Shown one piece after another: positions 25,901-33,398 of a stretch of 33,666 nucleotides of DNA. Source of the stretch: CAZCZU01 sp964503475. Its GTDB lineage: Bacteria; Pseudomonadota; Zetaproteobacteria; Mariprofundales; Mariprofundaceae. Location of the stretch: NCBI GenBank assembly GCA_964503475.1, contig CAZCZU010000028.1, positions 1 to 33,666 on the forward strand, written 5' to 3'. Numbering within the stretch: the stretch's first letter is position 1; each line of letters begins with the position of its first letter. The notes under the pieces are model-generated. The model searched no databases. It saw nothing but the letters and a program-made list of their open reading frames with translations, and had not been told where the DNA came from. The position numbers and the translations under genes were made by a program.

Positions 25901-25985
25901 TGCCGTCCTCCTGCAACACCTGCAGCAGGGCTGTGCCGCCGCGACCTGCCCCGACGATCGCCAGCCTGAACAGCGACGGACTCAT
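22944..25985 (-). CDS. Hybrid histidine kinase: Rossmann-GAF-HisKA-HATPase-REC-REC-GGDEF-like
   Basis: The product is 1013 residues. In order: an NAD-type Rossmann domain (about 6-105, GAGRGG at 12-17, acidic Asp37 after the second strand); a short coiled coil; a GAF domain (about 135-280); a second coiled coil; HisKA with phospho-His331 in SNMSHELRTPL; HATPase_c with N450, DQGIGI and GTGLGL; a receiver with Asp642; a second receiver with Asp766; and a GGDEF-family domain (about 845-1010) whose signature reads RIDEF at 921-925. No membrane helix is present, so it is a cytoplasmic sensor. The Rossmann and GAF domains are the likely inputs. Loss of the GG pair suggests no cyclase activity. It overlaps both neighbouring response regulator genes by ATGA. 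Confidence 0.92.
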   Translation of the reverse strand: MSPSLFRLAIVGAGRGGTALLQVLQEDGNIELVGIVDARNDAPALAMAAARAIPVFDAITSLPACDMVINVTGSAEVSAQLRQYFDADVEIMEGKAAYFFYDQICKRKREKEQSERLLAEFEKLNRIGHRLNATDELDEMLNLVLEEAMQVTGSPAGTISLYDKATRALSLYSARGFSTGFEKQEPWIIREGGLTERILSERQPFVVPRVTDSDQFTLNSLLADEGVEALVAVPLALGHENVGILYVNDFRAREYDEDQVCILDLLANQAAHAIQKARLFNTIRREKAELKSLNEHLEARVMDRTRELTRANEELVRASQAKSQFLSNMSHELRTPLTSINGFSEFLLDGYVGPLNEAQSRYLTNINVSGKHLLELINGILDLSKIEAGKSSLKPELVDVGRLLDEVMLVLEGYANKAMVRLKLQCADEIPDLLLDRTKFKQILYNLCSNAIKFSPEGGEVTVTVAYDKASFISGREEQYATLSVAVRDQGIGISPEDQATIFNPFEQADGSHTRHFEGTGLGLTLTKRLVEMHGGRIELESAVGEGSCFSFVVPVETEQVAAETREGNVPVEAAAELLSCDKPLPQVADAPLILVVDDDAASLEISTLYLSEAGYRVCHARNGDAALDVARKKRPFLILLDVMMPGKDGWEVLQELKLDADTADIPVIMCTVSENEELGVALGATDYLTKPIDRRQLVSRLGTLFQGRRQQHRTTHVLAIDDDEQVRELYAATLGAQGYRVHTAANGPDGLRMAAELEPDMILLDLMMPGMDGFETAEKLKQQPRTREIPIIVVSAKELTMGDRMRLVGHIEKCVSKASFTREQLLGEIRQFEVLYPQQAGLHDSVSGLLNHRYFQIRLTQEIARSQRNDKSLACVIFDLDGFGKYSELVGEAYVHAALRKVGDILIGNLRASDIATRHRIDEFAMILTETELEAALLVAHRIKGMIESYPFPGEEKLEGESLTACVAVAAFPDHGATAEELMSHCHELIRTTKTEGSNRLGYRQNGEVMIK

Positions 25986-26347
25986 GCCGCCGTCCCCGGC
26001 AGATAGCGGCGCACGCAGCCCAGCACCGAGGCGATATCGAACGGCTTGCTGATGTAATCGGTGGCACCTCGCGCTATGGCGTGATTCCGCTCCTCATCCT
26101 CGGGCAGGGCACTGACCAGAATGACCGGCAGCGAATCACCGTGCCTGGCACGCAGCTGATCCAGCACCTGGTAGCCGGTCATGCCCGGCATGGTGATATC
26201 GAGAAGTACCAGTTGAGGGCATTGCTGCTCGATCAGTTGCAGCGCCTGGCTGCCATCGGCAGCGGTACGCACGGCATAGTCGGCCGACTGCAGAACCGCA
26301 GCCTGCATCTCGCGAATGCCGTCATTGTCGTCCACGACCAGGATCAT
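25982..26347 (-). CDS. Single-domain response regulator upstream of the hybrid kinase
   Basis: The product is 121 residues, a receiver domain with VVDDND, LVLLDITMPGMTGY (phosphoacceptor Asp), a Ser/Ala switch (VSALPEDEE) and KPFD. No output domain is present. The ATG at 26347 follows GGAGG closely; a frame open to 26446 adds residues unlike any receiver and is rejected. The stop overlaps the hybrid kinase start (ATGA), so this is the first gene of a regulator-kinase-regulator operon. Confidence 0.9.
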   Translation of the reverse strand: MILVVDDNDGIREMQAAVLQSADYAVRTAADGSQALQLIEQQCPQLVLLDITMPGMTGYQVLDQLRARHGDSLPVILVSALPEDEERNHAIARGATDYISKPFDIASVLGCVRRYLPGTAA

Positions 26348-26491
26348 ACCCCTCCCTGTCCCTGTCGGGGGCCGAAGCACTGCGCGCGCCACAACCACAA
26401 GCCGAGTAGGGATATGCATCGTATGGGGAGCCAAGGCCGAGGGCAAGCCTTCCCGGCCATCAGAACAGACAAATGACAGAAATGTGCAGGA

Positions 26492-27265
26492 TTACATCAG
26501 TTTGTCGGGCAGCTTCAGCTCTTCGGCCTCGACATAGACGGATGCGGGATAGACCGGGCCGATATCGACAATCATCCACTGCTCTTCGCGCTGGCCCAGC
26601 TCCACATCGAGCACATCGCCGATACGCAGGTAGCCGCGAATCTCATCCGGTAGCACCACCGGCCCGATCACCCGCTCCTGGCTATCGAAATTGAGGTGAA
26701 TGGCCTTGTCATCCATGCGGGCGATGCGGGCATGCCCCTCGACGAAATCACTGAAACGGCGCCCACGCAGACGGGGCGGAATGCCGGCTCCCAGCCGCAC
26801 ATAATGCAGCAGCAGGCGTGCCGCTTTCACCGCCCGGATGCTCTCCTCGGCCGTCTCGCTCACCGTATTGAGGAATACATGGTAACGATCGCGATCCAGC
26901 CACCCCTTGCCGTACATAAACTCGATCCATTGACGCACCATCCCGGCCAGGCTCTCGATTTCGAGGCTGTCCACCGTCGGCTCGCGCAGCAGATACCAGC
27001 CAATGAAATCGCGCAGATGCTCGCCGTCGATCTGCGACAGCGGCAACACCCCGACCTCGGGCGCCTGCTCGAGGTCCCCCTCGAAAAGCTGTTCCATATA
27101 CTGCTCAAGGGCCGCTTCCCATTCGGCCAGGGCGGAGTCGTCCGGCTCCTCGGGATCCTGGAAAAGGTCGGAGTAGTAGAGCAGGTAATCGATGAAGTGC
27201 TCGATCATCGGCTCGGCATACTCGTCATGCCCCTGCCGTCGCTGCTCGAACAGGAAACTGTCCAT
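26492..27265 (-). CDS. Unknown two-part protein with acidic helical and beta-rich C-terminal regions
   Basis: From the ATG at 27265 the product is 257 residues; AGGAGG lies only two bases upstream. The frame stays open to a GTG at 27295 just after the preceding gene's stop. The N-terminal half is very acidic and helical (EHFIDYLLYYSDLFQDPEEPDDSALAEWEAALEQYMEQL); the middle reads GMVRQWIEFMYGKGWLDRDRYHVFLNTV, somewhat like the N-terminal helices of recombinases but without catalytic residues. The last 90 residues (RLRGRRFSDFVEGHARIARMDDKAIHLNF...VDIGPVYP) look beta-rich and could form a small barrel. I do not recognise the family. It directly follows the cytochrome c fusion gene and is probably co-transcribed with it. 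Confidence 0.65.
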   Translation of the reverse strand: MDSFLFEQRRQGHDEYAEPMIEHFIDYLLYYSDLFQDPEEPDDSALAEWEAALEQYMEQLFEGDLEQAPEVGVLPLSQIDGEHLRDFIGWYLLREPTVDSLEIESLAGMVRQWIEFMYGKGWLDRDRYHVFLNTVSETAEESIRAVKAARLLLHYVRLGAGIPPRLRGRRFSDFVEGHARIARMDDKAIHLNFDSQERVIGPVVLPDEIRGYLRIGDVLDVELGQREEQWMIVDIGPVYPASVYVEAEELKLPDKLM

Positions 27266-27296
27266 CGCCTCCTGAACGGAGATCTCGGCCGCCACG

Positions 27297-27773
27297 CTAG
27301 TTCTGTTCCAGCATGAAGCTGGCGATCTGGCGCAGCTCATCACGGCTGACATGCACGGAAGGCATATCGGTCCAGCGCCCCTCCGCCGCGCGCTGCAGCT
27401 TGGGCAGCAGTTGCTCGACCGTGGCCGGGAATCGGGTCTTGGCGTCGATCAGCAGGTGCCCCAGTGCCGTTTTATTGCTGCCTTCCGCAGCCTTCTTGTC
27501 CAGGGAGTGACATGCCTGGCAATGCTGCTGCCACAAGGACGCCCCCATGCCCGGCTTTTCGGATGCCGCATCCCCTCCAGCTTCACCCCGGGCCACGGCG
27601 CGCAACGGCTTCACATCGCGCGCCCCTTCATCCCGGTAGCCGGGCGGCACATCCATCGGATTATCGCTGAAATGGGTCACACCCTGATCATCGGTCCATT
27701 GATACAGCTGGGCGGCCTGGAGCGATCCGCAGCCCAGGGTCAGAAACAGTAGCAGTAGCGTCGATTTCCTCAT
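27297..27773 (-). CDS. DUF4124-cytochrome c fusion protein
   Basis: The product is 158 residues. A signal peptide (to about SLQA, residue 20) is followed by a DUF4124 module, AQLYQWTDDQGVTHFSDNPMDVPPGY (21-46), a linker, and a c-type cytochrome domain with heme site CQACH at 85-89 and a possible Met ligand in TDMPSVHVS. It should be periplasmic. DUF4124 modules are common at the N-terminus of secreted proteobacterial proteins and have no settled function; joining one to a monoheme cytochrome suggests an envelope-associated electron carrier. The ATG at 27773 follows GGAGGGGGAG. It is divergent from efp. Confidence 0.85.
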   Translation of the reverse strand: MRKSTLLLLFLTLGCGSLQAAQLYQWTDDQGVTHFSDNPMDVPPGYRDEGARDVKPLRAVARGEAGGDAASEKPGMGASLWQQHCQACHSLDKKAAEGSNKTALGHLLIDAKTRFPATVEQLLPKLQRAAEGRWTDMPSVHVSRDELRQIASFMLEQN

Positions 27774-27791
27774 CACTCCCCCTCCGGCACC

Positions 27792-27820
27792 TTGCCGTCA
27801 TCACGCTTAGCCGTTATTTT
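27792..27820 (+). promoter_or_regulatory. Candidate sigma-70-type promoter for efp
   Basis: TTGCCG at 27792-27797 and TATTTT at 27815-27820 are 17 bp apart, each with four of six consensus positions. A CATAAT box at 27845-27850 is an alternative -10, but without a good -35. Confidence 0.3.
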
Positions 27821-27893
27821 CGCGGCCATTTTACCAAAACCGTGCATAATGCAGCCAGATGCAATCGCCAATGATTGCCGCAGGAGTAGAATG

Positions 27894-28454
27894 ATGCAAA
27901 TCAATGCCACCGCCATCCGTACCGGTATGGTCCTCGATGTCGAAAATCAGCTCTGGAAAGTGCTGAAAACCCAGCATGTCACCCCCGGCAAGGGTGTAGC
28001 CTGTATGCAGGTGGAGATGCGCGGCATCGAAACCGGCAACAAGAAAAATGTCCGTTTCAATTCCACCGAGAAGGTCGAACGCGTCACCCTGACCCAGCGT
28101 CCGATGCAGTACCTCTACGAGGATTCCGGCAACTACAACTTCATGGATACCGAGACCTACGACCAGATCGCGCTCGGTACCGACATGGTGGAGAATGTCC
28201 TTCCCTACCTGCTGCCGGAGATGGAAGTCATCGTCGAATTCCACGACGAGCGTCCGCTGAACGTGCAGCTGCCGCAGAGTGTGGAGCTGACCGTGGTCGA
28301 ATGCGATGCCGTCATCAAGGGCCAGACGGCAACCGGATCCTACAAGCCGGGCAAACTCGAAACCGGAGCGGCCATCATGGTACCGCCCTATCTTGAGGCC
28401 GGCACCAAAATCCGCGTCAACACCGAGACCGGCGAATACATCGAACGCGCCTGA
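27894..28454 (+). CDS. efp: Elongation factor P
   Basis: The product is 186 residues with the three beta-barrel domains of EF-P, which binds between the P and E sites to rescue ribosomes stalled on polyproline. The tip loop reads HVTPGKGVA, with Lys33 at the position that is lysylated, rhamnosylated (when Arg) or otherwise modified in other bacteria; no epmA, epmB or earP lies in the window. The C-terminal signature LETGAAIMVPPYLEAGTKIRVNTETGEYIER is intact. Of two adjacent ATGs (27891, 27894), the second is at better distance (7 nt) from AGGAG. Confidence 0.96.
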   Translation: MQINATAIRTGMVLDVENQLWKVLKTQHVTPGKGVACMQVEMRGIETGNKKNVRFNSTEKVERVTLTQRPMQYLYEDSGNYNFMDTETYDQIALGTDMVENVLPYLLPEMEVIVEFHDERPLNVQLPQSVELTVVECDAVIKGQTATGSYKPGKLETGAAIMVPPYLEAGTKIRVNTETGEYIERA

Positions 28455-28468
28455 ATCCGTTCAGGCGA

Positions 28469-28550
28469 ACGGCCCGCGACTGTTTGCGTCGCATCGATAG
28501 CACGGGCCGTGCAACCCTCGACACCCGTGGCGAAGTTTTTCGCCACGGGT
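28469..28550 (+). promoter_or_regulatory. Structured leader before the efflux operon
   Basis: Two adjacent structures fill the gap between efp and the TolC-like gene. The first is an outer stem ACGGCCCG/CGGGCCGT (28469-28476 and 28503-28510) with an internal hairpin GCGAC/GTCGC (28476-28480 and 28488-28492). The second is a perfect 12-bp stem ACCCGTGGCGAA/TTCGCCACGGGT (28523-28534 and 28539-28550) with loop GTTT. Neither has a T run, so simple termination is unlikely. The second ends about 20 nt before the ribosome binding site at 28571. Confidence 0.5.
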
Positions 28551-28585
28551 CACCTGTCCCGAACCCGACTGGAGGAGGAACCCGG

Positions 28586-30097
28586 ATGCCGTATCGCACC
28601 CCAGCCCTGATTGCCCTGATTGCAACCGCACTGCTGGCATCATGGCCGGCTGCCGCGGCCGATACCGGAGCGACATCCCTATCGCTGCGCGATGTGCTGC
28701 ATGAGGTACTGGAAAACCATCCGGATCTTTCGCTTTCCCGGCTACAGGTCGACCTGAGCGCGACCGGCACCGACAAGCTGGAGGGGATGCTCGACCCGCA
28801 GGTCAAACTGTCGGGCAACTACAGCGACGAGACCCAGCCGACCACCAGTCCCTTTGCCGCCTCCGGCACCAACATTGCCGGTGTCAGCGGCAGCATCAGC
28901 AAACCGCTGGCCGACGGCTCCACCCTGAGCGGCAGCCTGCAGTACAACCGCACGCGCCTGAACTACCCGGCCACGGTACCGACCGCCTTCCAGAGCAGCC
29001 TGAACCCTGCCTACCAGAGCCGGATCGATCTCACCTACCGTTATCCGCTGCTGCGCGGCCACGGCAATCCCAGCTACCACGAACAGAAAGCCGCCAGCGA
29101 GCAGGATACCGCTGCGGCCCGCTGGAGTGTCGATGTTCAGCGCCAGGCCCTGAGCCAGCAGGCGCTTGCGCTCTACTATCAGGTCGCCGCCGACGAAATC
29201 AGTGTGCAGCTGTCGCAGGAAGCGGTGGGACGGGCCGAAAAACTGCTTCAATACCAGAAATTCCGTGAGAATCTCGGCCTGATCGAAACTGCGGACCGAC
29301 TGCAGGCCGAAGCGCTGCTGACCACCCGTCGCCTGGATCTGGCGAATGCCCGCGCTGCCCTGCGTCGCGACCGCACCGACCTGAACCGCCTGATGCTGCA
29401 TGCACCGGATCAACCGCTCCGAATTGGTCTCGGCCAACAGAAACAGCAGCTGCCATCGCCACCACAGGTGCTCGACAAGCTGTTGCAGAGAGCCGAACAG
29501 CAACGTCCGGAATTTCGTGTGATCGATGCCCGCCTTGCGGCGAGCGAAGCACGCCTTATTGCCGCTCGCGATGAACACAAAACCAGCGTCGACCTGGTCG
29601 GACAGGTCGGCTCGCGCGCCCTGACAGGCTCGGCCGGCACCGCCTTCAACAACAGCTTCACGGTCAATGACCGCTTTGTCGGTCTCGGTATCGAGGTCAG
29701 CGATACCATCGGCGACCATGCCAGTGAGGCTTCGATCCGCGCAGCCGAGCTGACCCGGGAGCAGGCACTGCTGCAGAAGCGGCAGGCACGCGAAAACATC
29801 AAGACCGAACTGGCCGATGCCCGCACTGCCCTGCTCAATGCCCGCAGCACCCTGCAGGCCGCCCGCCAGCGCGCAGCAGTGGAGAAGCGCAAGTTTGCCG
29901 CCGAGATGCAACGCTACCGTCAGGGGCGCACCGATACCGCCACCATTGTCCAGTTCGAGGGAGATCTGCGTAATGCCGAACTGCAGGCCGCCCTGCAGGC
30001 CATTACCGCCGAGATGGCGGCACGCCGCATCGAACTGGCGACCGGCACCCTGCTGAGCGACATCACGGCCGGCCGTGCCGGATCGGACAGGCCATGA
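28586..30097 (+). CDS. TolC-like outer-membrane efflux protein
   Basis: The product is 503 residues. A signal peptide ends near PAAA (about residue 24), followed by the outer membrane efflux protein (OEP) repeat pattern: SLSLRDVLHEVLENHPDLSLSRLQVDLS, a beta-rich insertion (SGNYSDETQPTTSPF, LSGSLQYNRTRLNYP), then long coiled-coil helices (LANARAALRRDRTDLNRLM, LQKRQARENIKTELADARTALLNARSTLQAARQ). It should trimerise into an outer-membrane channel with a periplasmic tunnel. GGAGGAGGAA (28571-28580) precedes the ATG at 28586. Its stop overlaps the RND pump start (ATGA at 30094-30097). Confidence 0.88.
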   Translation: MPYRTPALIALIATALLASWPAAAADTGATSLSLRDVLHEVLENHPDLSLSRLQVDLSATGTDKLEGMLDPQVKLSGNYSDETQPTTSPFAASGTNIAGVSGSISKPLADGSTLSGSLQYNRTRLNYPATVPTAFQSSLNPAYQSRIDLTYRYPLLRGHGNPSYHEQKAASEQDTAAARWSVDVQRQALSQQALALYYQVAADEISVQLSQEAVGRAEKLLQYQKFRENLGLIETADRLQAEALLTTRRLDLANARAALRRDRTDLNRLMLHAPDQPLRIGLGQQKQQLPSPPQVLDKLLQRAEQQRPEFRVIDARLAASEARLIAARDEHKTSVDLVGQVGSRALTGSAGTAFNNSFTVNDRFVGLGIEVSDTIGDHASEASIRAAELTREQALLQKRQARENIKTELADARTALLNARSTLQAARQRAAVEKRKFAAEMQRYRQGRTDTATIVQFEGDLRNAELQAALQAITAEMAARRIELATGTLLSDITAGRAGSDRP

Positions 30098-33000
30098 AAC
30101 AGATTATCGCCTTCTTCGTCCGCCGCGGCGTCATCGTTAACCTGCTGTCGCTGATGCTGCTGGCCGGTGGCCTTTATGCCGGCTACAGCATTCAGCGCGA
30201 GGCTTTTCCCAGTGTAAACTTCGATGTGGTGGTGGTTGGCGCCGCCTATCCGGGTGCCGCGCCGCGCGAAGTCGAGCAGCTGCTTCTCACCCCGATCGAG
30301 CGGGAACTGAAAAGCGTGGATGGCATCAACGTCATCCGCTCCACGGCCTACCCGGGCACCATGCAGATCAACATCGAGGTCGATCCCAACAACGATGATC
30401 GTTCCCGTCTTGTCTCCGATATCCAGCAGGCGATCAACCGCGCCGACCTGCCGGCCGACCTGCCGGATGACCCGGTGATCACCGAGGTAAAGTCGGAGCA
30501 GGCACCGGTCCTGACCTTCTCCATTTTCGGTGATTTCGATGATCTGGAACTGAAGCATATCGGCGACGATATCGAGGATGATGTCCTGAACATCCGCGGT
30601 GTCTCCAAGGTGCTGATGCAGGGCAATCGTAAGGAGGAGATCCGCATCGTGCCGGATCCGGTGAAGATGCAGGCCCAACGGGTGTCGATCAACGATATCG
30701 CCAAACTCATCCGCGGCTGGAACGTCAATTCGCCCGGCGGCACCCTGAAGGAGCCGGACGGGCAACGCATCATCCGCATCACCGGCGAATTCAAGTCGGC
30801 CGAAGATGCTGCCAACCTGGTCATTCGCTCCAATGAACGTGGCCAGGCACTGCGCCTGGGTGACGTGGCCGAAGTGACCCAGACGCTGGAGCGCCCCTCC
30901 CGCCTCGTGGGAGCGATGGGTGACCCTGCCATCAACATGATCGTGCTCAAGAAGGGCGATGCCGACATCATCGACCTGGTCGACCGGGTCCGCGCCTACC
31001 TGGATACGGTGCCGGCGAAGTACGGTGAAGGTGTCAACGTACGCACCTACACCGACTTCTCGCTGATCACCCGCCTGCGCCTGGGCGTGCTGACCAGCAA
31101 CGGTTCCATCGGCCTCATCCTGGTTCTGATCACCCTGATGCTCTTTTTACGGCCGGCAGTGGCCGTCACCACCGCCTGGGGGCTGCCGATCATCTTCTTC
31201 TCCGGCCTGCTGCTGCTCTACATGAGTGGTGTCACCCTGAACCTGCTGACCATGTTCGGTTTCATCATGGTGCTGGGCCTGATGGTCGATGACGCCATCA
31301 TCATCGGCGAAAATGCCACCTACCACATGGAACGCGGCATGAGCCCCGAACGGGCCGCCATCGTCGGCACCCACGAACTGCTCGGCCCGGTTACGGCCAC
31401 GGTCCTGACCACCGTCGTCGCCTTCCTGCCGCTGATGAATATGGACGGCATCATCGGCAAATTCATCTTCTCGATCCCCGTGGTGGTGGTCACCCTGCTG
31501 CTCTTCTCCTGGGTGGAAGCGATTTTCATTCTGCCCAACCACATCCGCGATGTAGCCAATCCGAACAAACATCCCAAGGAACGCTGGTTTTTCGTCTGGC
31601 TGACCCGCATCTACACCTGGCTGCTGGAGCGCGCCGTCAAGCTGCGCTATCTCACTGTGCTGCTGACCCTGCTGGCCCTGGGTGCCTCCTTTCTGCTGAC
31701 CACCCAGATGCGCTTCCAGCTCTTCCCACCCGGTGCCGAATCGCAGTTTTACCTGCGTGTCACCATGCCGACCGGCACGACGCTGGAGGAGATGAACGCC
31801 AAACTGAAGGCGATGGACAAAGAGGTACGCAAGCTTGTCGATCCCAAAATCCTGGAGACAACGACACTGGTCGCGGGTGAAAACAGCGCGGACCAGCGCG
31901 AAGCGCTGAAACAGATCGGCGACCGCTTCGGCTACCTGCGTGTCATCCTGATCCCGTTCACGCAACGCACCACCTCTGCCTATACGGTGATGGACAAAAT
32001 CGAGAAGCAGATTCCGCAACGCTTCCCGGATATCGACATCAGCTTTGCCATGGAAAAATCAGGACCGCCGGTCGGGCGCTCCCTGCAGGTGGAACTCTCC
32101 GGTGGCGGTGAAGCAGCCATGACCCGTGTGGCCGAACGGCTGATCGGGCTGCTGGACAAGCAGAAAGGGGTCTATGCCATCGAGAGTGACCTCGAGCCCG
32201 GCGATCCCGAAATGCACATCGTGCTCGATCGCAAGCTGGCGGCCTTTGCCGGCATCGACCTGGCCACGGTCGCGACCCATATCAGGGCTGCATTCGATGG
32301 CCTGCGCGTCTCGACCCTGAAGCGCGAACAGGAGGAAGTGGATGTCACCATCCGTTATCCGGAGGCCGCGCAGCACGATCTCAACACGTTGATGCAATTG
32401 CAGATTCCGAATCAGGTGGGCGGCCTGGTACCGCTGGAACGCATCGCCCGCATCGAGGAGAAGCCGGGGACCACCAGCATTCGCCACAAGGACGGCAATC
32501 GGGTGATCAACGTCTCCGCCGAGGTCGACAACACGAACATCACCTCCAAGGAGCTCAATACCCTGGTCGCCAAAGCCAGCGATGAGTGGCTGGGCAAGGA
32601 TGCCGGCAGCGTGAACTTTCACCTCGGCGGCGAGGAGGAGCGCAGTGAGGAGTCGGTACGCGGACTGATCTTCAGCTTTCTGTTCGCTCTGGTCGGTATC
32701 TTTGTCATTCTGGCCATCCAGTTCAATCGCATCAGCTATCCGTTTCTTGTCATGCTGGCCATCCCGTTTGGCGCCATTGGCATCATCGTCGGCTTCTTCC
32801 TGCATGGCGTCCCGCTCTCGTTTATGGCCATGATGGGCTTCGTGGCCCTGACCGGCGTTGTCGTCAACTCGTCGCTGGTGATGGCCGTCTTTATCCAGCG
32901 CCAGATCGAGGAAGGCGTGCCCTGGCGCGAGGCGATCATCGAAAGCGGCCGCCGCCGCCTGCGAGCCGTACTGCTCACCGCCATCACCACCGTCGTCGGC

Positions 33001-33201
33001 CTGCTGCCGACCGCCTACGGCTGGGGCGGTTTCGACCCCTTCGTGGCACCGATGGCGCTGGCGCTCTCCTGGGGCCTGATGTTCTCCACCCTGATCACCC
33101 TCTTTTCGGTGCCTGCGGCCCTGGGCGTGGCCCTGGACTGCAAGCAGGCGCTGCAGCGCCTGCGTCGCCAGGCCTCTTCCGACAAGGGTGCAGCAACATA
33201 A
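30094..33201 (+). CDS. RND-family efflux pump permease
   Basis: The product is 1035 residues, the standard length for an RND (AcrB-like) inner-membrane pump, with a membrane helix at the N-terminus, a first large periplasmic loop, helices 2-6, helix 7, a second large loop, and helices 8-12. The proton-relay aspartates are present as Asp399-Asp400 in GLMVDDAIIIGEN. The helix-10 segment reads MGFVALTGVVVNSSLVMAVFIQR, without the Lys found in AcrB, as in several other RND branches. The AFPSVNFDVVVVGAAYPGAAPREVEQ opening is typical. Substrate unknown. It is translationally coupled to the outer-membrane channel upstream, but no periplasmic adaptor gene is in the operon. Confidence 0.94.
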   Translation: MKQIIAFFVRRGVIVNLLSLMLLAGGLYAGYSIQREAFPSVNFDVVVVGAAYPGAAPREVEQLLLTPIERELKSVDGINVIRSTAYPGTMQINIEVDPNNDDRSRLVSDIQQAINRADLPADLPDDPVITEVKSEQAPVLTFSIFGDFDDLELKHIGDDIEDDVLNIRGVSKVLMQGNRKEEIRIVPDPVKMQAQRVSINDIAKLIRGWNVNSPGGTLKEPDGQRIIRITGEFKSAEDAANLVIRSNERGQALRLGDVAEVTQTLERPSRLVGAMGDPAINMIVLKKGDADIIDLVDRVRAYLDTVPAKYGEGVNVRTYTDFSLITRLRLGVLTSNGSIGLILVLITLMLFLRPAVAVTTAWGLPIIFFSGLLLLYMSGVTLNLLTMFGFIMVLGLMVDDAIIIGENATYHMERGMSPERAAIVGTHELLGPVTATVLTTVVAFLPLMNMDGIIGKFIFSIPVVVVTLLLFSWVEAIFILPNHIRDVANPNKHPKERWFFVWLTRIYTWLLERAVKLRYLTVLLTLLALGASFLLTTQMRFQLFPPGAESQFYLRVTMPTGTTLEEMNAKLKAMDKEVRKLVDPKILETTTLVAGENSADQREALKQIGDRFGYLRVILIPFTQRTTSAYTVMDKIEKQIPQRFPDIDISFAMEKSGPPVGRSLQVELSGGGEAAMTRVAERLIGLLDKQKGVYAIESDLEPGDPEMHIVLDRKLAAFAGIDLATVATHIRAAFDGLRVSTLKREQEEVDVTIRYPEAAQHDLNTLMQLQIPNQVGGLVPLERIARIEEKPGTTSIRHKDGNRVINVSAEVDNTNITSKELNTLVAKASDEWLGKDAGSVNFHLGGEEERSEESVRGLIFSFLFALVGIFVILAIQFNRISYPFLVMLAIPFGAIGIIVGFFLHGVPLSFMAMMGFVALTGVVVNSSLVMAVFIQRQIEEGVPWREAIIESGRRRLRAVLLTAITTVVGLLPTAYGWGGFDPFVAPMALALSWGLMFSTLITLFSVPAALGVALDCKQALQRLRRQASSDKGAAT

Positions 33202-33219
33202 ACGAATTTTAATAAACCC

Positions 33220-33251
33220 TTCACAACGGCATCACCCGGGATCGCCATAGT
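33220..33251 (+). promoter_or_regulatory. Conserved upstream block of RNA unit 1 (candidate promoter)
   Basis: TTCACA (33220-33225), GCATCACC (33229-33236) and CATAGT (33246-33251) recur at identical spacing before unit 2 (33399-33430), and both are preceded by an A/T-rich tract. A transcript starting 7-8 nt after the last box would begin at the base of the stem. The 20-bp spacing is long for sigma-70, so the sigma factor is not clear. Confidence 0.4.
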
Positions 33252-33257
33252 TTTCCC

Positions 33258-33348
33258 TGTCTGGTGCCACTCCCTCCTCCCCTCCCTCCCCTGAGGCATC
33301 AGACCCCATTGATAAAAAGAGGCTCCGCAAGGAGCCTCTTTTTTTATC
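33258..33348 (+). ncRNA. Small RNA unit 1: hairpin with CCUCCUCCC loop (cuckoo/CcsR-like)
   Basis: GTCTGGTGCC (33259-33268) pairs with GGCATCAGAC (33295-33304) to give a 10-bp stem with one G-U pair. The 26-nt loop is almost all C and T and contains CCTCCTCCC (33273-33281), complementary to Shine-Dalgarno sequences. A Rho-independent terminator follows directly. The design matches the cuckoo RNAs (CcsR1-4 of Rhodobacter): short stem-loops exposing CCUCCUCCC, found in tandem. The predicted RNA is about 90 nt. It lies 57 nt after the RND pump stop and could be processed from the pump mRNA or made from its own promoter. Confidence 0.7.
33311..33348 (+). terminator. Rho-independent terminator of RNA unit 1
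   Basis: AGAGGCTCC and GGAGCCTCT form a perfect stem around GCAA, extended by A and T runs (33314-33318 and 33339-33345) and flanking GATA/TATC. It would also stop read-through from the RND operon. Confidence 0.93.
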
Positions 33349-33398
33349 GACGTTGATGAACAAATCCCCGCCACCTGTTAAGCAAAATTAATATTCCG

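Noticed and set aside
28523..28550. A Rho-independent terminator for efp at the 12-bp hairpin.
   Set aside because: There is no T run after the stem, so it is reported as a leader structure instead.
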